Source: Leptospiraceae bacterium | GTDB taxonomy: Bacteria; Spirochaetota; Leptospiria; Turneriellales; Turneriellaceae | Length of the DNA stretch: 64,000 bases | NCBI GenBank assembly: GCA_025055765.1 | Contig: JANWWS010000004.1 | Span: 1-64,000 of the forward strand | Direction of reading: 5' to 3' | Shown: positions 1 to 8,511 of the stretch, in pieces | How the letters are laid out: the number at the start of each line of letters is the position of its first letter | How positions within the stretch are numbered: position 1 is the first letter of the stretch | Program-made: the position numbers and the translations under genes | The notes under the pieces: generated by a model | What the model saw: the letters and a program-made list of their open reading frames with translations, nothing else | What the model was told of the DNA's origin: nothing | The model's database searches: none

Positions 1-645
1 TCCAAGGTAGAGTTTCTTCTGTTTTCCTGCTAGTATGTGCGCCAGAGCTCTTGTTATCTTCCTTGTTACAAAGGTCTCGCCCCTTCTTGGGCTTTCGTGG
101 TTGAAAAGTATGCCATTACAGGCAAAGAGACCATAAGCCTCGCGGTAGTTAATAGTCATCCAGTAGGCGTATACCTTAGCCACTGCGTAAGGACTTCTTG
201 GGTAAAAAGGTGTTTTCTCATTCTGCGGTGGTGGTGATGCGCCAAACATTTCAGAAGAGGAAGCTTGATAGAATTTAGTTTTAATACCACTTCTACGAAT
301 TGCTTCTAAGAGTCTCGTAGTGCCAAGACCTGTGATATCTCCAGTATATTCTGGCATGTCAAAGCTAACCCTTACGTGGCTCTGTGCGCCAAGATGGTAA
401 ACTTCATCGGGCTTTAAATTATAAATTAGACTAAGAAGTTGACCTGAATCCGAAAGATCTCCGTAGTGTAAGAAAAGCCTTGCCTTAGATTCATGCGGGT
501 CTATGTATATATGGTCTATTCTATGAGTGTTGAAGGTGCTTGCTCTCCTTATTAAGCCATGAACCTCGTAGCCCTTGGATAGCAAAAACTCCGCAAGATA
601 AGAGCCGTCTTGACCAGTTATTCCAGTTATTAGCGCTCTTTTCAT
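1..645 (-). CDS. gmd: GDP-mannose 4,6-dehydratase, N-terminal 215 residues (cut by window edge)
   Basis: Converts GDP-D-mannose to GDP-4-keto-6-deoxymannose, the entry to GDP-fucose, GDP-rhamnose and related surface sugars, in the cytosol. The reverse strand opens with [20 protein letters not shown]; the short-chain dehydrogenase motif TGITGQDG lies at residues 7-14, SSSEMFG near 129-135, and the catalytic pair YAVAK (Y153, K157) follows. These are the standard GMD signatures. The ATG at 645 is preceded by AGAAGG at good spacing. The family is usually 320-370 residues, so about a third is beyond position 1. It stands next to a decayed IS66 element, and the other polysaccharide genes begin 8 kb away. 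Confidence 0.93.
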   Translation of the reverse strand, partial: MKRALITGITGQDGSYLAEFLLSKGYEVHGLIRRASTFNTHRIDHIYIDPHESKARLFLHYGDLSDSGQLLSLIYNLKPDEVYHLGAQSHVRVSFDMPEYTGDITGLGTTRLLEAIRRSGIKTKFYQASSSEMFGASPPPQNEKTPFYPRSPYAVAKVYAYWMTINYREAYGLFACNGILFNHESPRRGETFVTRKITRALAHILAGKQKKLYLG

Positions 646-963
646 TTACTAACCTTCTCACAAAACTTCTAGTTATTAGAATAGGTTTCTGTGTACTTTT
701 CCTCAGTCACAATATTTACGCAAAAAACATACAAACTGGCATGGCTTATCTCCAGACGATAAATTTCCTTACCTATCTCCCCTAAAAAATAACTCGTCGT
801 ACTATAAATTATATAGCTCATATTTTGTCAATTTTTCGTATGAGACCATATGATGGTAACCACCTAACCAAAGTTTTAAACAACCCTCGTAGGCGCCAAT
901 TTGGGGGCCAACGCCCAAAATTTGGGTTCGCTGTTTGTCCGGAAAAAATCTAAAGTAGAATCG
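646..963. other. Intergenic region without a convincing gene
   Basis: About 320 bases upstream of gmd and downstream of the IS66 remnant. Open frames here are short and have no recognisable product. It is AT-rich near 780-840. A G/C-rich patch around 890-935 has imperfect inverted complementarity (TTTGGGGGCC against GCCCAAAATT) and might be a hairpin or an element end. The gmd promoter should lie in the first 150 bases, but I could not pick a clear -35/-10 pair. Confidence 0.5.
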
Positions 964-1805
964 CTACGGCGCCAAGGGAAAGGGCATTAGTTCACGGATT
1001 TCCTCCCTGTTGCGCGCATAGGGTAGTTGGTTGAATAAGTAAAGTATTTGTACGGTTCATGGCCACACAATCGCGCAGTGAGCACAAGGCAATAATACAT
1101 AGTACTCGCCTCAGCACCGCGTGGGCCGCCCGCTAGTTTTTGCGATCCACCACAAAAGGACGGATTATATTTTCTACTGCGTTATTGTCCAAAGGAATGT
1201 GCGGGTCGCCCAAAAATAAAACCAACTTTGGCCATTGGTGGAGCGCATGGTTCATCTCTTTATCCAGCATGCCGTGCACACCGTAAGACATGGAGCGACG
1301 TTCATAAAGCCCGTTGCGGAATGTTTCCATCACCGATTTGCCTTTCTCTTTGCGAAACTTGACCAATTCATCCCCAGAAAGATTCGCCTCGCGTGCCTCA
1401 TTCCCAAAGCGATAAAGATCTGCGTAAAACGCAAGTCCTTACCCTCCAGCGTCCCAACATAAGATTTTTTAGTATTTGCCCGTATTTCCTCGTTCATCAC
1501 TTGCTTTTGCTGTGCCGGCAAGCGTACCTCTGGCGAATGACACGTTCGATATACACTTCTGGCCGGCCCATCTCCAGCCCCTCCGATTGGCGCTCACCTC
1601 CACCAACTTACCACCGCAGCATTTGCAAGCTCTCTCTAACTCGGAAAGTTCAATTATGCGCTCGAAGCGCGGCATTTTGCCGGACAAACTTTGACGACCA
1701 CCAAGCCTGCGTTGGTGCGCTACAACTGTGATCTTTTTCTCCTTTTTTCGGCTCTGCCTGCTCTATTTCCGGAAAAGGCAGTTGTGCTAAGTATCTTGCA
1801 GATTT
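964..1805 (-). pseudogene. Degenerate IS66-family transposase (TnpC) remnant
   Basis: No single frame is open, but reverse-strand pieces line up in order with an IS66 TnpC. Near 1,800-1,740 is LPFPEIEQAEPKKGEK. Near 1,730-1,610 come a basic linker and a zinc-finger-like segment with ACKCCGGKLVEV. Near 1,555-1,510 is RPEVYIERVIRQRYACR. From about 1,410 to 1,135 is the C-terminal domain with LDKEMNHALHQWPKL and IPLDNNAVENIIRPF followed by DRKN. Near 1,130-966 are PRGAEASTMYYCLVLTARL and LPYARNREEIRELMPF ending at a stop. The DNNA-E-RP block is the family hallmark. At least four frame changes and a missing catalytic centre show it is dead. The outer ends are estimates. Confidence 0.85.
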
Positions 1806-2080
1806 TCAACAGAGCGATAGTAAATTTTTTTCTTTCGGAGCTCGAGCTCTTCTAAGAGGATTGTGTACCACGTCTTTTCTTCGATGATAAAAAATTTTTT
1901 GTCTGTTTCGTGGATGACGTTTGCAACCCCTTCCCTTGCAAGTTTTGTTGTCACTTAGGACAGGGTTTAAAATGTGACATAATTCGTAAAGAAATCCTTG
2001 GCTCTTTTCGAGCTTTCTCTTGGTTATACGAAAAAAAGTTTTTTTAGTAACACCACTCCCGGTTTTGGGCCAGAGATTTT

Positions 2081-2932
2081 ATGCAAAGAATCTACCTTTT
2101 TCTTATGGGTTTTTTTCTCGAATTTTGTCGGCTATCCCCAGTCAAAGGAGGGTGTTCAACAAAAATTCCCGACATGGCCTGTATCCCTGCGGGTGAGTTT
2201 CTGCGGGGTTACAACATGGGGTTACCCGAAGAGCAAGGTGAGGCACTTATCTTTGTCGATAGCTTCTATATTGATCTCTTTGAGGTAACCAATGCCGATT
2301 TTGAGGAGTGTGTGAAAGCTGGGGGATGTTTGGGCTGTTTAGCTAATAAGACCTGCTCCTATGTTGGGGCCCGTTATGGAAAACCATACCAAAGACCCCG
2401 CCAGCCGGCTATTGGAATTCCCTGGTATGCGGCCCGGGACTATTGTGCTTTTGTGGGCAAACGCCTACCCACAGAAAGCGAATGGGAAAAAGCCGCACGT
2501 GGCGAAAATGGGGAGCTTTATCCCTGGGGGAACGATCCCCCCAATTGCACACGGGCGGTTATTGAAGAAAATGGTCGCAAGGGTTGTGCCACCGAATTAA
2601 AATCCCCGGCCTATCTCATGACCACGCAAGACGTAGGGTCAAGGCCTCCGGGACGCTATGGGCTCTACGACATGGCCGGTAACGCTTGGGAATGGGTCTT
2701 GGATTGGTTTTCTCCTTATCAAAGCTGTGGTGAGGTCTGTTTTGAGAAAAACCCCCGCGGTCCTTGTAGGGGTGCCGAGAATTGTCCCGGTTTTTCCCAT
2801 AAGGTGCTAAAGGGGGGTAGCTGGTGGTGGCCCGCAGAGTACACCCGGGGATCATACCGCCGTCACAATGACCCCGGCTTTTGGGAGGAGTACCACCACT
2901 TTGGTTTCCGATGCGCAAAAGATAGTTACTAA
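2081..2932 (+). CDS. Formylglycine-generating-enzyme/SUMF1-domain protein
   Basis: A single FGE-sulfatase (SUMF1) fold covers residues from about 30 to the end: MACIPAGEFLRG at the start, then WYAARDYCAFVGKRLPTESE, WEKAARG, YPWGN, GLYDMAGNAWEWVLDWF, KVLKGGSWW and a terminal GFRCAKD. These are the usual landmarks. The N-terminus (MQRIYLFLMGFFLEF) is hydrophobic and may be a signal peptide or anchor, with a Cys near residue 25 that could be lipidated; this fits an exported protein. Many bacterial members of this fold are not sulfatase-activating enzymes, so the substrate is unknown. The gene stands alone between the IS66 remnant and a convergent tRNA. Its Shine-Dalgarno is weak, so the start is uncertain. 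Confidence 0.85.
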   Translation: MQRIYLFLMGFFLEFCRLSPVKGGCSTKIPDMACIPAGEFLRGYNMGLPEEQGEALIFVDSFYIDLFEVTNADFEECVKAGGCLGCLANKTCSYVGARYGKPYQRPRQPAIGIPWYAARDYCAFVGKRLPTESEWEKAARGENGELYPWGNDPPNCTRAVIEENGRKGCATELKSPAYLMTTQDVGSRPPGRYGLYDMAGNAWEWVLDWFSPYQSCGEVCFEKNPRGPCRGAENCPGFSHKVLKGGSWWWPAEYTRGSYRRHNDPGFWEEYHHFGFRCAKDSY

Positions 2933-2934
2933 TA

Positions 2935-3006
2935 CGTCCCCTAGGGGAATCGAACCCCTGTTGCGGGAATGAAAATCCCGAGTCCTAACCGCTAGACGAA
3001 GGGGAC
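2935..3006 (-). tRNA. tRNA-Glu (anticodon TTC)
   Basis: The reverse strand folds as a cloverleaf: acceptor GTCCCCT pairs with AGGGGAC, the D arm is GTCT-AGCGGTTA-GGAC, the anticodon arm is CGGGA-TTTTCAT-TCCCG with anticodon TTC, and the T arm is AGGGG-TTCGATT-CCCCT. The discriminator base is G. CCA is not encoded, so it must be added by the nucleotidyltransferase. The gene is convergent with the FGE-like gene and has its own promoter just upstream. Confidence 0.97.
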
Positions 3007-3014
3007 TTTTGGCT

Positions 3015-3042
3015 ATACTAGAGAGAGCCAATGAAGCGTCAA
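3015..3042 (-). promoter_or_regulatory. Sigma-70-type promoter of tRNA-Glu
   Basis: On the reverse strand TTGACG (3042-3037) and TAGTAT (3020-3015) are separated by 16 bases and lie just upstream of the tRNA 5' end at 3006, with transcription expected to begin near 3008. The promoter covers the first bases of the longest reading frame of the next gene, which argues that this gene starts further in. Confidence 0.55.
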
Positions 3043-3104
3043 TCTTTTTTGATGTTGATATGCCAAAGAAGAAAAAAGTCTTTACTTTTTTTCTACGAAG
3101 AGCT

Positions 3105-3623
3105 ATGGTGCACCGCACAGTGGCTCTTTATTCCCTCTTATTTTTATTTTTTTGCTTTTTTGTTAGCTCTTGTCGTTATTTATGGAGACCCGCGTACGAG
3201 AGACGGGATGTGCAGGCCTACCGATGTGGCCGCTATGAAAACCGCCTCTACGTGCGAGAGATTTTCACGGAAGAGTACCCCGATCTAGGCCTGGTTTTGG
3301 GCTACGCCGACGTTTTGGGACTTTCCCCAAAGGAAAAAAATGTTCTTACGGAAAAGGCAGCAGAATGTTACCGTGTGTGTGAAGCTATGCTTGAAGATAT
3401 GTACCGGCTGCAAAATAGCATAAAAGAAAAAATTATGCAAAATAAAGATGACAAACTGCTCTCTGAAATTTCCTACCACCTAAACCTACTCGAAGAGAAA
3501 AAACAAAAGTGGCTTTTATTCCACAAAAAGTGCTATGAGGAGGGACTATCTCTTCTTTCTCGAGAACAATTAAATACCTGGCGCTTCCTTGAAGAAGAAT
3601 ACCGCCCCCTCCCAGGTAGTTAG
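3105..3623 (+). CDS. Putative Spy/CpxP-like envelope lipoprotein
   Basis: From the ATG at 3105 the product is 172 residues. It starts with a short basic segment, a hydrophobic core (LYSLLFLFFCFFV) and the lipobox VSSC, so it should be a lipoprotein. Longer in-frame starts at 3060 and 3009 exist, but the lipobox spacing and the overlapping tRNA promoter favour 3105. The mature part is helical and charged, with an LGLSPKEK segment and later LSREQLNTWRFLEE. The pair recalls the two LTxxQ-type motifs of Spy/CpxP periplasmic chaperones, but the match is by eye only. The stop is one base before the next ATG, so it is cotranscribed with the phosphatase-like pair and may be their envelope-side partner. 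Confidence 0.6.
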   Translation: MVHRTVALYSLLFLFFCFFVSSCRYLWRPAYERRDVQAYRCGRYENRLYVREIFTEEYPDLGLVLGYADVLGLSPKEKNVLTEKAAECYRVCEAMLEDMYRLQNSIKEKIMQNKDDKLLSEISYHLNLLEEKKQKWLLFHKKCYEEGLSLLSREQLNTWRFLEEEYRPLPGS

Positions 3624-3624
3624 G

Positions 3625-4902
3625 ATGGCTCGGCGCAATTTCCAGTTTCGCAAAGTGGTGCTTTGGGGAATTGCTGTTTCTTTGGCTTTTAATATGGCGG
3701 TTCTTATCTCTTACTTTTTGTTGGTAGATTTCTTTAGTCCCAAAGCCCTAGCTCTCACTGGCTTTTTTCTCGTGGTCTTTCTCTTGGTACTCCAGCCACT
3801 GCGAGATGAGCTCTTAGCGTTACTTGCCGAAAAATTGCTTTTTTCTAAAAAGCTTTTAACCTACCAGCTTGAGGAAAAGGCCGCCGCTATTTTTTCTCTA
3901 GAAGAGGCCTTTCGCTTCTTGCAGGATCTTGTTGAACTATGGAAGCTATCTGGGATAAGGCTCGTATTTTACACAGATGGTGGCCGCATTTACTTTATTG
4001 GCAAAAAAAAAGCAAAAAGACGCAGTCTTCCCTTTCGCCAAAAAGAAAATGAGGATTTGCTTTCCTACCTAATAAACTATCCCCAAGCACAAAATGTAAG
4101 CAAGATCCCACAGGTGGTGCGTAGCTATCTACACCGGCGAAGAATACGTGCTGTGGCCCCTGTATATTTTCGCGAAGAGATTTTGGGATTTCTTGGTTTT
4201 TTAGATAATTTAACCGAAACTCAGCTTGAAATTGCCGAAATCATTGCTTTACGAATGGGCTTATTACTTAAGAATGAAAAACTAAAGTCCCAGACTTTGC
4301 GCAGCGCCCTACTTTCTCGAGAATTTTACCTGGCCCAGCGTATTGAAAATTACCTACTCCAAAGACAATTTCCTGCTGTGCCTCTTTACGAGATTAGGCG
4401 TCTGCCTGAACACTGGGACAAGAAATACTTTGCAGCTATGATGGAAATTGCAAGTTATAGGTCCTCAATAAGTGAGTGGCAAAACCATTACCTTTTGCTG
4501 TGCCGGCTCACAACCGCCTCCGTGCGCATGCATACCTTGCAGCTCTTTGCTGTGCAAGGATATTTTCTGTCACTAGCTCAAAGTTGTCCCTCGGTTGAAC
4601 TTTTGGCCGAGCAATTGCAGCTCTCACTTGCTTTACTCGAAAATGAAAAAATCAACTTAGATGGCTTTCTTCTTTCTTTTGCGGATTCACAATTAAAGCT
4701 TGTGCATTTTGGACATGGGCTTAGTCTTAGAGCAGACAAGGAGCTTTTTACTCCCCCAGATACAGCTCCCTTAGGAACATCTTCTTTTACGTTAAATCTC
4801 ATTACTTTAAATAACCCCGAATACATAGAGCTTTCCATTCGGGGTTTTCCCCTTGTTTTGTGCGAGAAACTTAGACCGCTTGCTAGGGATGGACAACCAT
4901 GA
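3625..4902 (+). CDS. Membrane protein with a degenerate SpoIIE/PP2C domain (pseudophosphatase)
   Basis: A 424-residue protein from the ATG at 3625 (an in-frame ATG at 3589 would overlap the previous gene). Two membrane helices (about 11-36 and 42-60) are followed by a GAF-like region and a C-terminal domain that follows the SpoIIE phosphatase of the next gene segment by segment. LVLQPLRDELLALLAEKLLF matches LILDPLRTLFFTYF there. The metal motifs are lost: GDVSGHG is replaced by CRLTTAS, VTGDIIDF by a segment without aspartate, and the terminal RDD is absent, while FGHG survives at the SAGHHP position. I infer a catalytically dead paralogue that may sense or scaffold. Its TGA overlaps the ATG of the active phosphatase, so translation is probably coupled. 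Confidence 0.7.
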   Translation: MARRNFQFRKVVLWGIAVSLAFNMAVLISYFLLVDFFSPKALALTGFFLVVFLLVLQPLRDELLALLAEKLLFSKKLLTYQLEEKAAAIFSLEEAFRFLQDLVELWKLSGIRLVFYTDGGRIYFIGKKKAKRRSLPFRQKENEDLLSYLINYPQAQNVSKIPQVVRSYLHRRRIRAVAPVYFREEILGFLGFLDNLTETQLEIAEIIALRMGLLLKNEKLKSQTLRSALLSREFYLAQRIENYLLQRQFPAVPLYEIRRLPEHWDKKYFAAMMEIASYRSSISEWQNHYLLLCRLTTASVRMHTLQLFAVQGYFLSLAQSCPSVELLAEQLQLSLALLENEKINLDGFLLSFADSQLKLVHFGHGLSLRADKELFTPPDTAPLGTSSFTLNLITLNNPEYIELSIRGFPLVLCEKLRPLARDGQP

Positions 4903-7187
4903 GACCCTTAGCCTGGCTTTTGCCTCTTTTTTTTCTTCTAGGATTTGCTTTTTTCATCTACCAAGATTTCGAAAAATTTATTTTAGAACATCCTGGGCTT
5001 GCTGTGTTGCAATCCCCCCACGGATTGAACATTCACCCTCTGGCCTTTGAATATCCAAATCCTACTTATTATTATACAAAAAGGGTCATTCAGCAAAAAT
5101 CACCTCTCTTAACTGTGGAATGGCTTATGGCCATAAGTCCCGGGATTTCCATGACCTTTCTTTATCTTTTAACAGCAACCTTTCTTTTTCTTTTTGCGAA
5201 AATGCGTAGGCTAGAGAAAGGGTATATTTTGTTTGCCATATTTATTTCCCTCTACACTTTGCTTTATTTTGATTTTCTGACCTATCATCGCTTTACCTTT
5301 TTCTTTTACGCTAATTTATTCTTAACAAATGGTGCCTTTCTTTACCTCTTGCGGGGAATTTATGGTTACGGTACCCGCAGTTACGTACTGTGGACCCTGG
5401 TTACCCCAGCCCTCCTATTGGTCGGCTTCTTGTACCCACGAAAAAGTGAAGATGAGATCTTGCTATTTATTTTAGCTTCCTTAAGCCACATATTGCTTTT
5501 TTTTTACGGTCTTTATTTCGCCCTCGTGCAGCTCGTTCGCTATCGGCAGAGATTACCCATAGGTTTGCATGTCTTAGGTTTTACAGCACTATTTACTGTA
5601 CTGTTGCCTGTCCTTTTTCTTTTTGGGCCTATATATGTTCCTTTGCGCATTAACCACAGCTATAATGTGGCTTATTTTGTGCCGGCTATTTTTACCATGC
5701 TTTTCTTTATCATGGGAGTACGTTTTGGAATTACCCAATTCACTGTCCCCGTCAATAGTCTTTTTCTTCGCATTACTTATTTTCTCTTCTTTTCGCTTTT
5801 ATATTGGTTTGGTATTGGCTTTCATATTGTAAAACTCCCCTACTTTAAGGAAGAAAAAATATCATATATTATTTTTAGTGTAGCTCTCGTGCTTATTTTA
5901 GACCCTTTGCGAACTCTTTTCTTTACCTATTTCCATCGATATTTTATCTTGCGCAAAATCACCTTAGATCGCTATTTAATCCAAGCATCGAGATATGTAA
6001 GTAATCCCCGCCGAATTAATGAGTTTTTAGAGCGACTTTTGGACACTTTGCAGGAGGGACTTGACATTAGCTCCGTGAAGCTTTACTTTAGCTCCGAGAT
6101 CTTCCAAGATTGGCGTATCGCAGAGGCAAGAATAGCATTTTTACCCAAAGATCATCCTGTGTGGTTGCAGTTGCGTCTTTGGCAAAGGACAACCAAAAAA
6201 TACCTTGCCTTTACCCAAACTACGCTGGGCCCAATTCGGGATTTCCTGATAAAAGAGGGTGGCTATCTTTTGCTGAGCTTTGCTCGTTTTCCTGCCCTCG
6301 TCATCTTATCGCAGCGGCGTACACGCCAGCCCTTTCTCACGGAAGACATAAAATTTCTCCAAAAGGTGCTAGCTCTAAGCGAACCTCTCATGGAAAACTA
6401 TCGCTATCTCATAGAATCTTTGACCTTGCGACGGCGAGAGCGAGAACTTGATTATTCAGCACGCATCCAAAAAAAAGTGATTCCTAGAGAACATCATCTT
6501 CCAGGGGTAGAATTTGCTTCTGTCTTTGAGCCTTCGGAAAAAGTAACAGGTGATATTATTGACTTCTTACCCATGAGCCGTTACTCCTACATATTGCTTT
6601 TGGGGGATGTCAGCGGCCATGGTTTGGGCAGTGCTTACCTCATGGCCTTTGTGAGAGCTTTTTTTCGAGGTGGTGCCCTTGTAGCCAATATGGAAATTAA
6701 TGAGATTTTGCAATCGCTGAACAATTTTCTAGTAGAGCAATACCGGGGCCATGATTTTCTCACCTTATTTGTCGCAAAAATCACTCTATCCAAGGAGGGG
6801 GCCGAAGTAAGCTACATTAGTGCTGGCCATCATCCAGCTATTGTTTTTCGCGAAGGCCATGAAAATCCCATCTTTTTAGAAAACAGTCACCGTCTTATTG
6901 GAGTAGTTCACAGCACCTACGTCCCCCAAAAGATTTTATTTAAAGAACCCTTTCGGCTTTATCTTTATTCGGATGGGGCTTTTGAGATTTTCAACCAAAG
7001 AGGAAAAATTTTGGGACAACCAAAGCTTCTGCAGTGGATAAAGGAAAGCCAAGATCTTGGCTTACGCGAACAATTGGAGGAAGTGCACCGCAAAATTAAG
7101 GAATTTTCCCAAAACAGCAAAAGTGCTGAACGCGATGATCTATCTCTGTTGGCATTGTTTGTAGATCCACAAAAGGCCCTAGCTTAG
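4899..7187 (+). CDS. Multi-TM SpoIIE-type PP2C serine/threonine phosphatase
   Basis: 762 residues. An N-terminal membrane helix (about 5-22) and a short extracytoplasmic stretch precede eight or nine further helices (about 80-350), a GAF-like region (about 380-500) and a C-terminal SpoIIE PP2C domain. The metal-binding motifs are intact: VTGDIIDF (near 550), GDVSGHG (near 570), SAGHHP (near 643) and ERDDLSLL (near 746). Such proteins dephosphorylate anti-anti-sigma or STAS-type regulators in response to an envelope signal, and Leptospira carries many of them. No STAS or anti-sigma partner is encoded nearby. It overlaps the upstream pseudophosphatase by four bases, and its 3' end overlaps the convergent chaperone gene. 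Confidence 0.9.
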   Translation: MRPLAWLLPLFFLLGFAFFIYQDFEKFILEHPGLAVLQSPHGLNIHPLAFEYPNPTYYYTKRVIQQKSPLLTVEWLMAISPGISMTFLYLLTATFLFLFAKMRRLEKGYILFAIFISLYTLLYFDFLTYHRFTFFFYANLFLTNGAFLYLLRGIYGYGTRSYVLWTLVTPALLLVGFLYPRKSEDEILLFILASLSHILLFFYGLYFALVQLVRYRQRLPIGLHVLGFTALFTVLLPVLFLFGPIYVPLRINHSYNVAYFVPAIFTMLFFIMGVRFGITQFTVPVNSLFLRITYFLFFSLLYWFGIGFHIVKLPYFKEEKISYIIFSVALVLILDPLRTLFFTYFHRYFILRKITLDRYLIQASRYVSNPRRINEFLERLLDTLQEGLDISSVKLYFSSEIFQDWRIAEARIAFLPKDHPVWLQLRLWQRTTKKYLAFTQTTLGPIRDFLIKEGGYLLLSFARFPALVILSQRRTRQPFLTEDIKFLQKVLALSEPLMENYRYLIESLTLRRRERELDYSARIQKKVIPREHHLPGVEFASVFEPSEKVTGDIIDFLPMSRYSYILLLGDVSGHGLGSAYLMAFVRAFFRGGALVANMEINEILQSLNNFLVEQYRGHDFLTLFVAKITLSKEGAEVSYISAGHHPAIVFREGHENPIFLENSHRLIGVVHSTYVPQKILFKEPFRLYLYSDGAFEIFNQRGKILGQPKLLQWIKESQDLGLREQLEEVHRKIKEFSQNSKSAERDDLSLLALFVDPQKALA

Positions 7188-8401
7188 CTTTCCTCTCTTT
7201 GCCGATAACGACGGATGGACGTCTTTTGGCGCAAAAGATCCATGGTACTGGCAAAAAGCACATTGTAATGGCGCAGCCCCTTTTTTTCTTTTTCAAGCTC
7301 AGCCACAAGTTCGTCGGTAAGAGCTTTCTCACCCTTTTTTTCTTTTTCTATAATTTCACGACCGCTTGGGTAGGATGGCCAAGAAAGTTTTAATATCTCA
7401 ACAAAATAGGTGGTTCCTGCGGCATGAAGCCGAATCATGTCTTTTGAGTCTCGAAAGAGATGATGCAATAACGTATCGGATTTCTGTAAAGCAATGAGAG
7501 ATGGGTAATTTTGAGGCTTTTTGGCATCCCAATTTTCTATTGGGGAAATATCTTTTAGTTCTATAATCCTCTCTTGAACTAAATTTTTCACTTCGTTTAA
7601 AGTACGGCAACGAGAAAGTTCTGCTAAAAATTTTTCCTCGGCCGCCCCCTTCTTTTCATTTTGGATTTGCCGCACAATCGCCTCTCTTTTCAGGGACGTA
7701 AGTTTTTCTTTGGGGTCTTTACTTAAATAATCTCGTCGAAATTTCTCTTGAATTTCTGCCTCTTCTACTGGTACTCTCTTTAAAATAAGTTCCTGCCGGC
7801 GCGAGTCTTGGAGAGCCAGAAGGCGTAGCTCTATACGGGCCTTTTGAAGCTGCAGAAAATCCAGGTCTTCAAAGCGAGAGGAAAAGCTGATATCCCGCAA
7901 AAGGCGCTCTAGTGTTGACATTGCCGCCTCGTCCACAACTTTATTGTCAAAATCTATGCGGGAGCGATTTTGCCGCCCAAGAGTAGCTTCAAAGGCGGCA
8001 AAGTCAAACTTTCCATCTTTCATGAATGCGGTTAGGTTTTCTCGATAAAAACGCGCAAGTATGTTTTGCCTAGCCTCACCACGCGGCAAAAACCGAGTTT
8101 CACGAGTAAGAAGATAAAAAAGTTTTTCTTGTATAGCACTTTCTAGCGCTTGTGATTCCACATAAGAGCGAAGGGAATCAGGTATATTTTCTTGGCCAAA
8201 TCTATTTAATATAGCTTCTTTATGACGACCCACATCATAGGGGTAAATAGGTAGATCCCCTACTTGAGCCATAAGGCTTCTTTTGGCCTCGGCAGAACTT
8301 GTAATAAAATCTGGCATGCCAAAGGCTATGACAATTAAAAGCACAATAAAGCCCATAAAAAGCCCCGATACAACTTGCACAACCTTTTCTTTCCAGAGCA
8401 T
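7184..8401 (-). CDS. Membrane-anchored PpiD/SurA-like periplasmic folding factor
   Basis: 405 residues with one N-terminal membrane helix (about 10-29, LFMGFIVLLIVIAFGM) and a large helical periplasmic part. The segment after the anchor (VGDLPIYPYDVGRHKEAILN followed by QALESAIQEKLFYLLTRE) has the SurA_N/PpiD N-terminal pattern: a short strand, then a helix pair with LxxLIxxxLL-like spacing. I could not see a clear parvulin (PPIase) domain, so catalytic activity is doubtful and a chaperone role is more likely. The rest is rich in charged heptad-like stretches (about 200-260 and 360-390). It is convergent with the SpoIIE gene and divergent from the GT4 gene. Confidence 0.7.
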   Translation of the reverse strand: MLWKEKVVQVVSGLFMGFIVLLIVIAFGMPDFITSSAEAKRSLMAQVGDLPIYPYDVGRHKEAILNRFGQENIPDSLRSYVESQALESAIQEKLFYLLTRETRFLPRGEARQNILARFYRENLTAFMKDGKFDFAAFEATLGRQNRSRIDFDNKVVDEAAMSTLERLLRDISFSSRFEDLDFLQLQKARIELRLLALQDSRRQELILKRVPVEEAEIQEKFRRDYLSKDPKEKLTSLKREAIVRQIQNEKKGAAEEKFLAELSRCRTLNEVKNLVQERIIELKDISPIENWDAKKPQNYPSLIALQKSDTLLHHLFRDSKDMIRLHAAGTTYFVEILKLSWPSYPSGREIIEKEKKGEKALTDELVAELEKEKKGLRHYNVLFASTMDLLRQKTSIRRYRQREES

Positions 8402-8511
8402 AGGCGAGGCTTAAGAAAAAAAGCCTTATGGCAAGTTTTTTTGCAGCCAGCATTTGCTTAAAAGCAAATAGGTTTTACACAATAAAGAGCTTTCCATCTT
8501 GGGTCAAGAGC

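Noticed and set aside
540-785. Forward open frame of 81 codons over the gmd start
   Set aside because: It overlaps the well-supported gmd on the other strand, has no motif and no ribosome site.
1235-1731. Forward open frames over the IS66 remnant
   Set aside because: They are antisense to the recognisable transposase pieces and encode nothing familiar.
3009-3104. Longer N-terminus of the Spy-like lipoprotein
   Set aside because: It would place a charged stretch before the signal peptide and overlaps the tRNA promoter; the lipobox fits the ATG at 3105.
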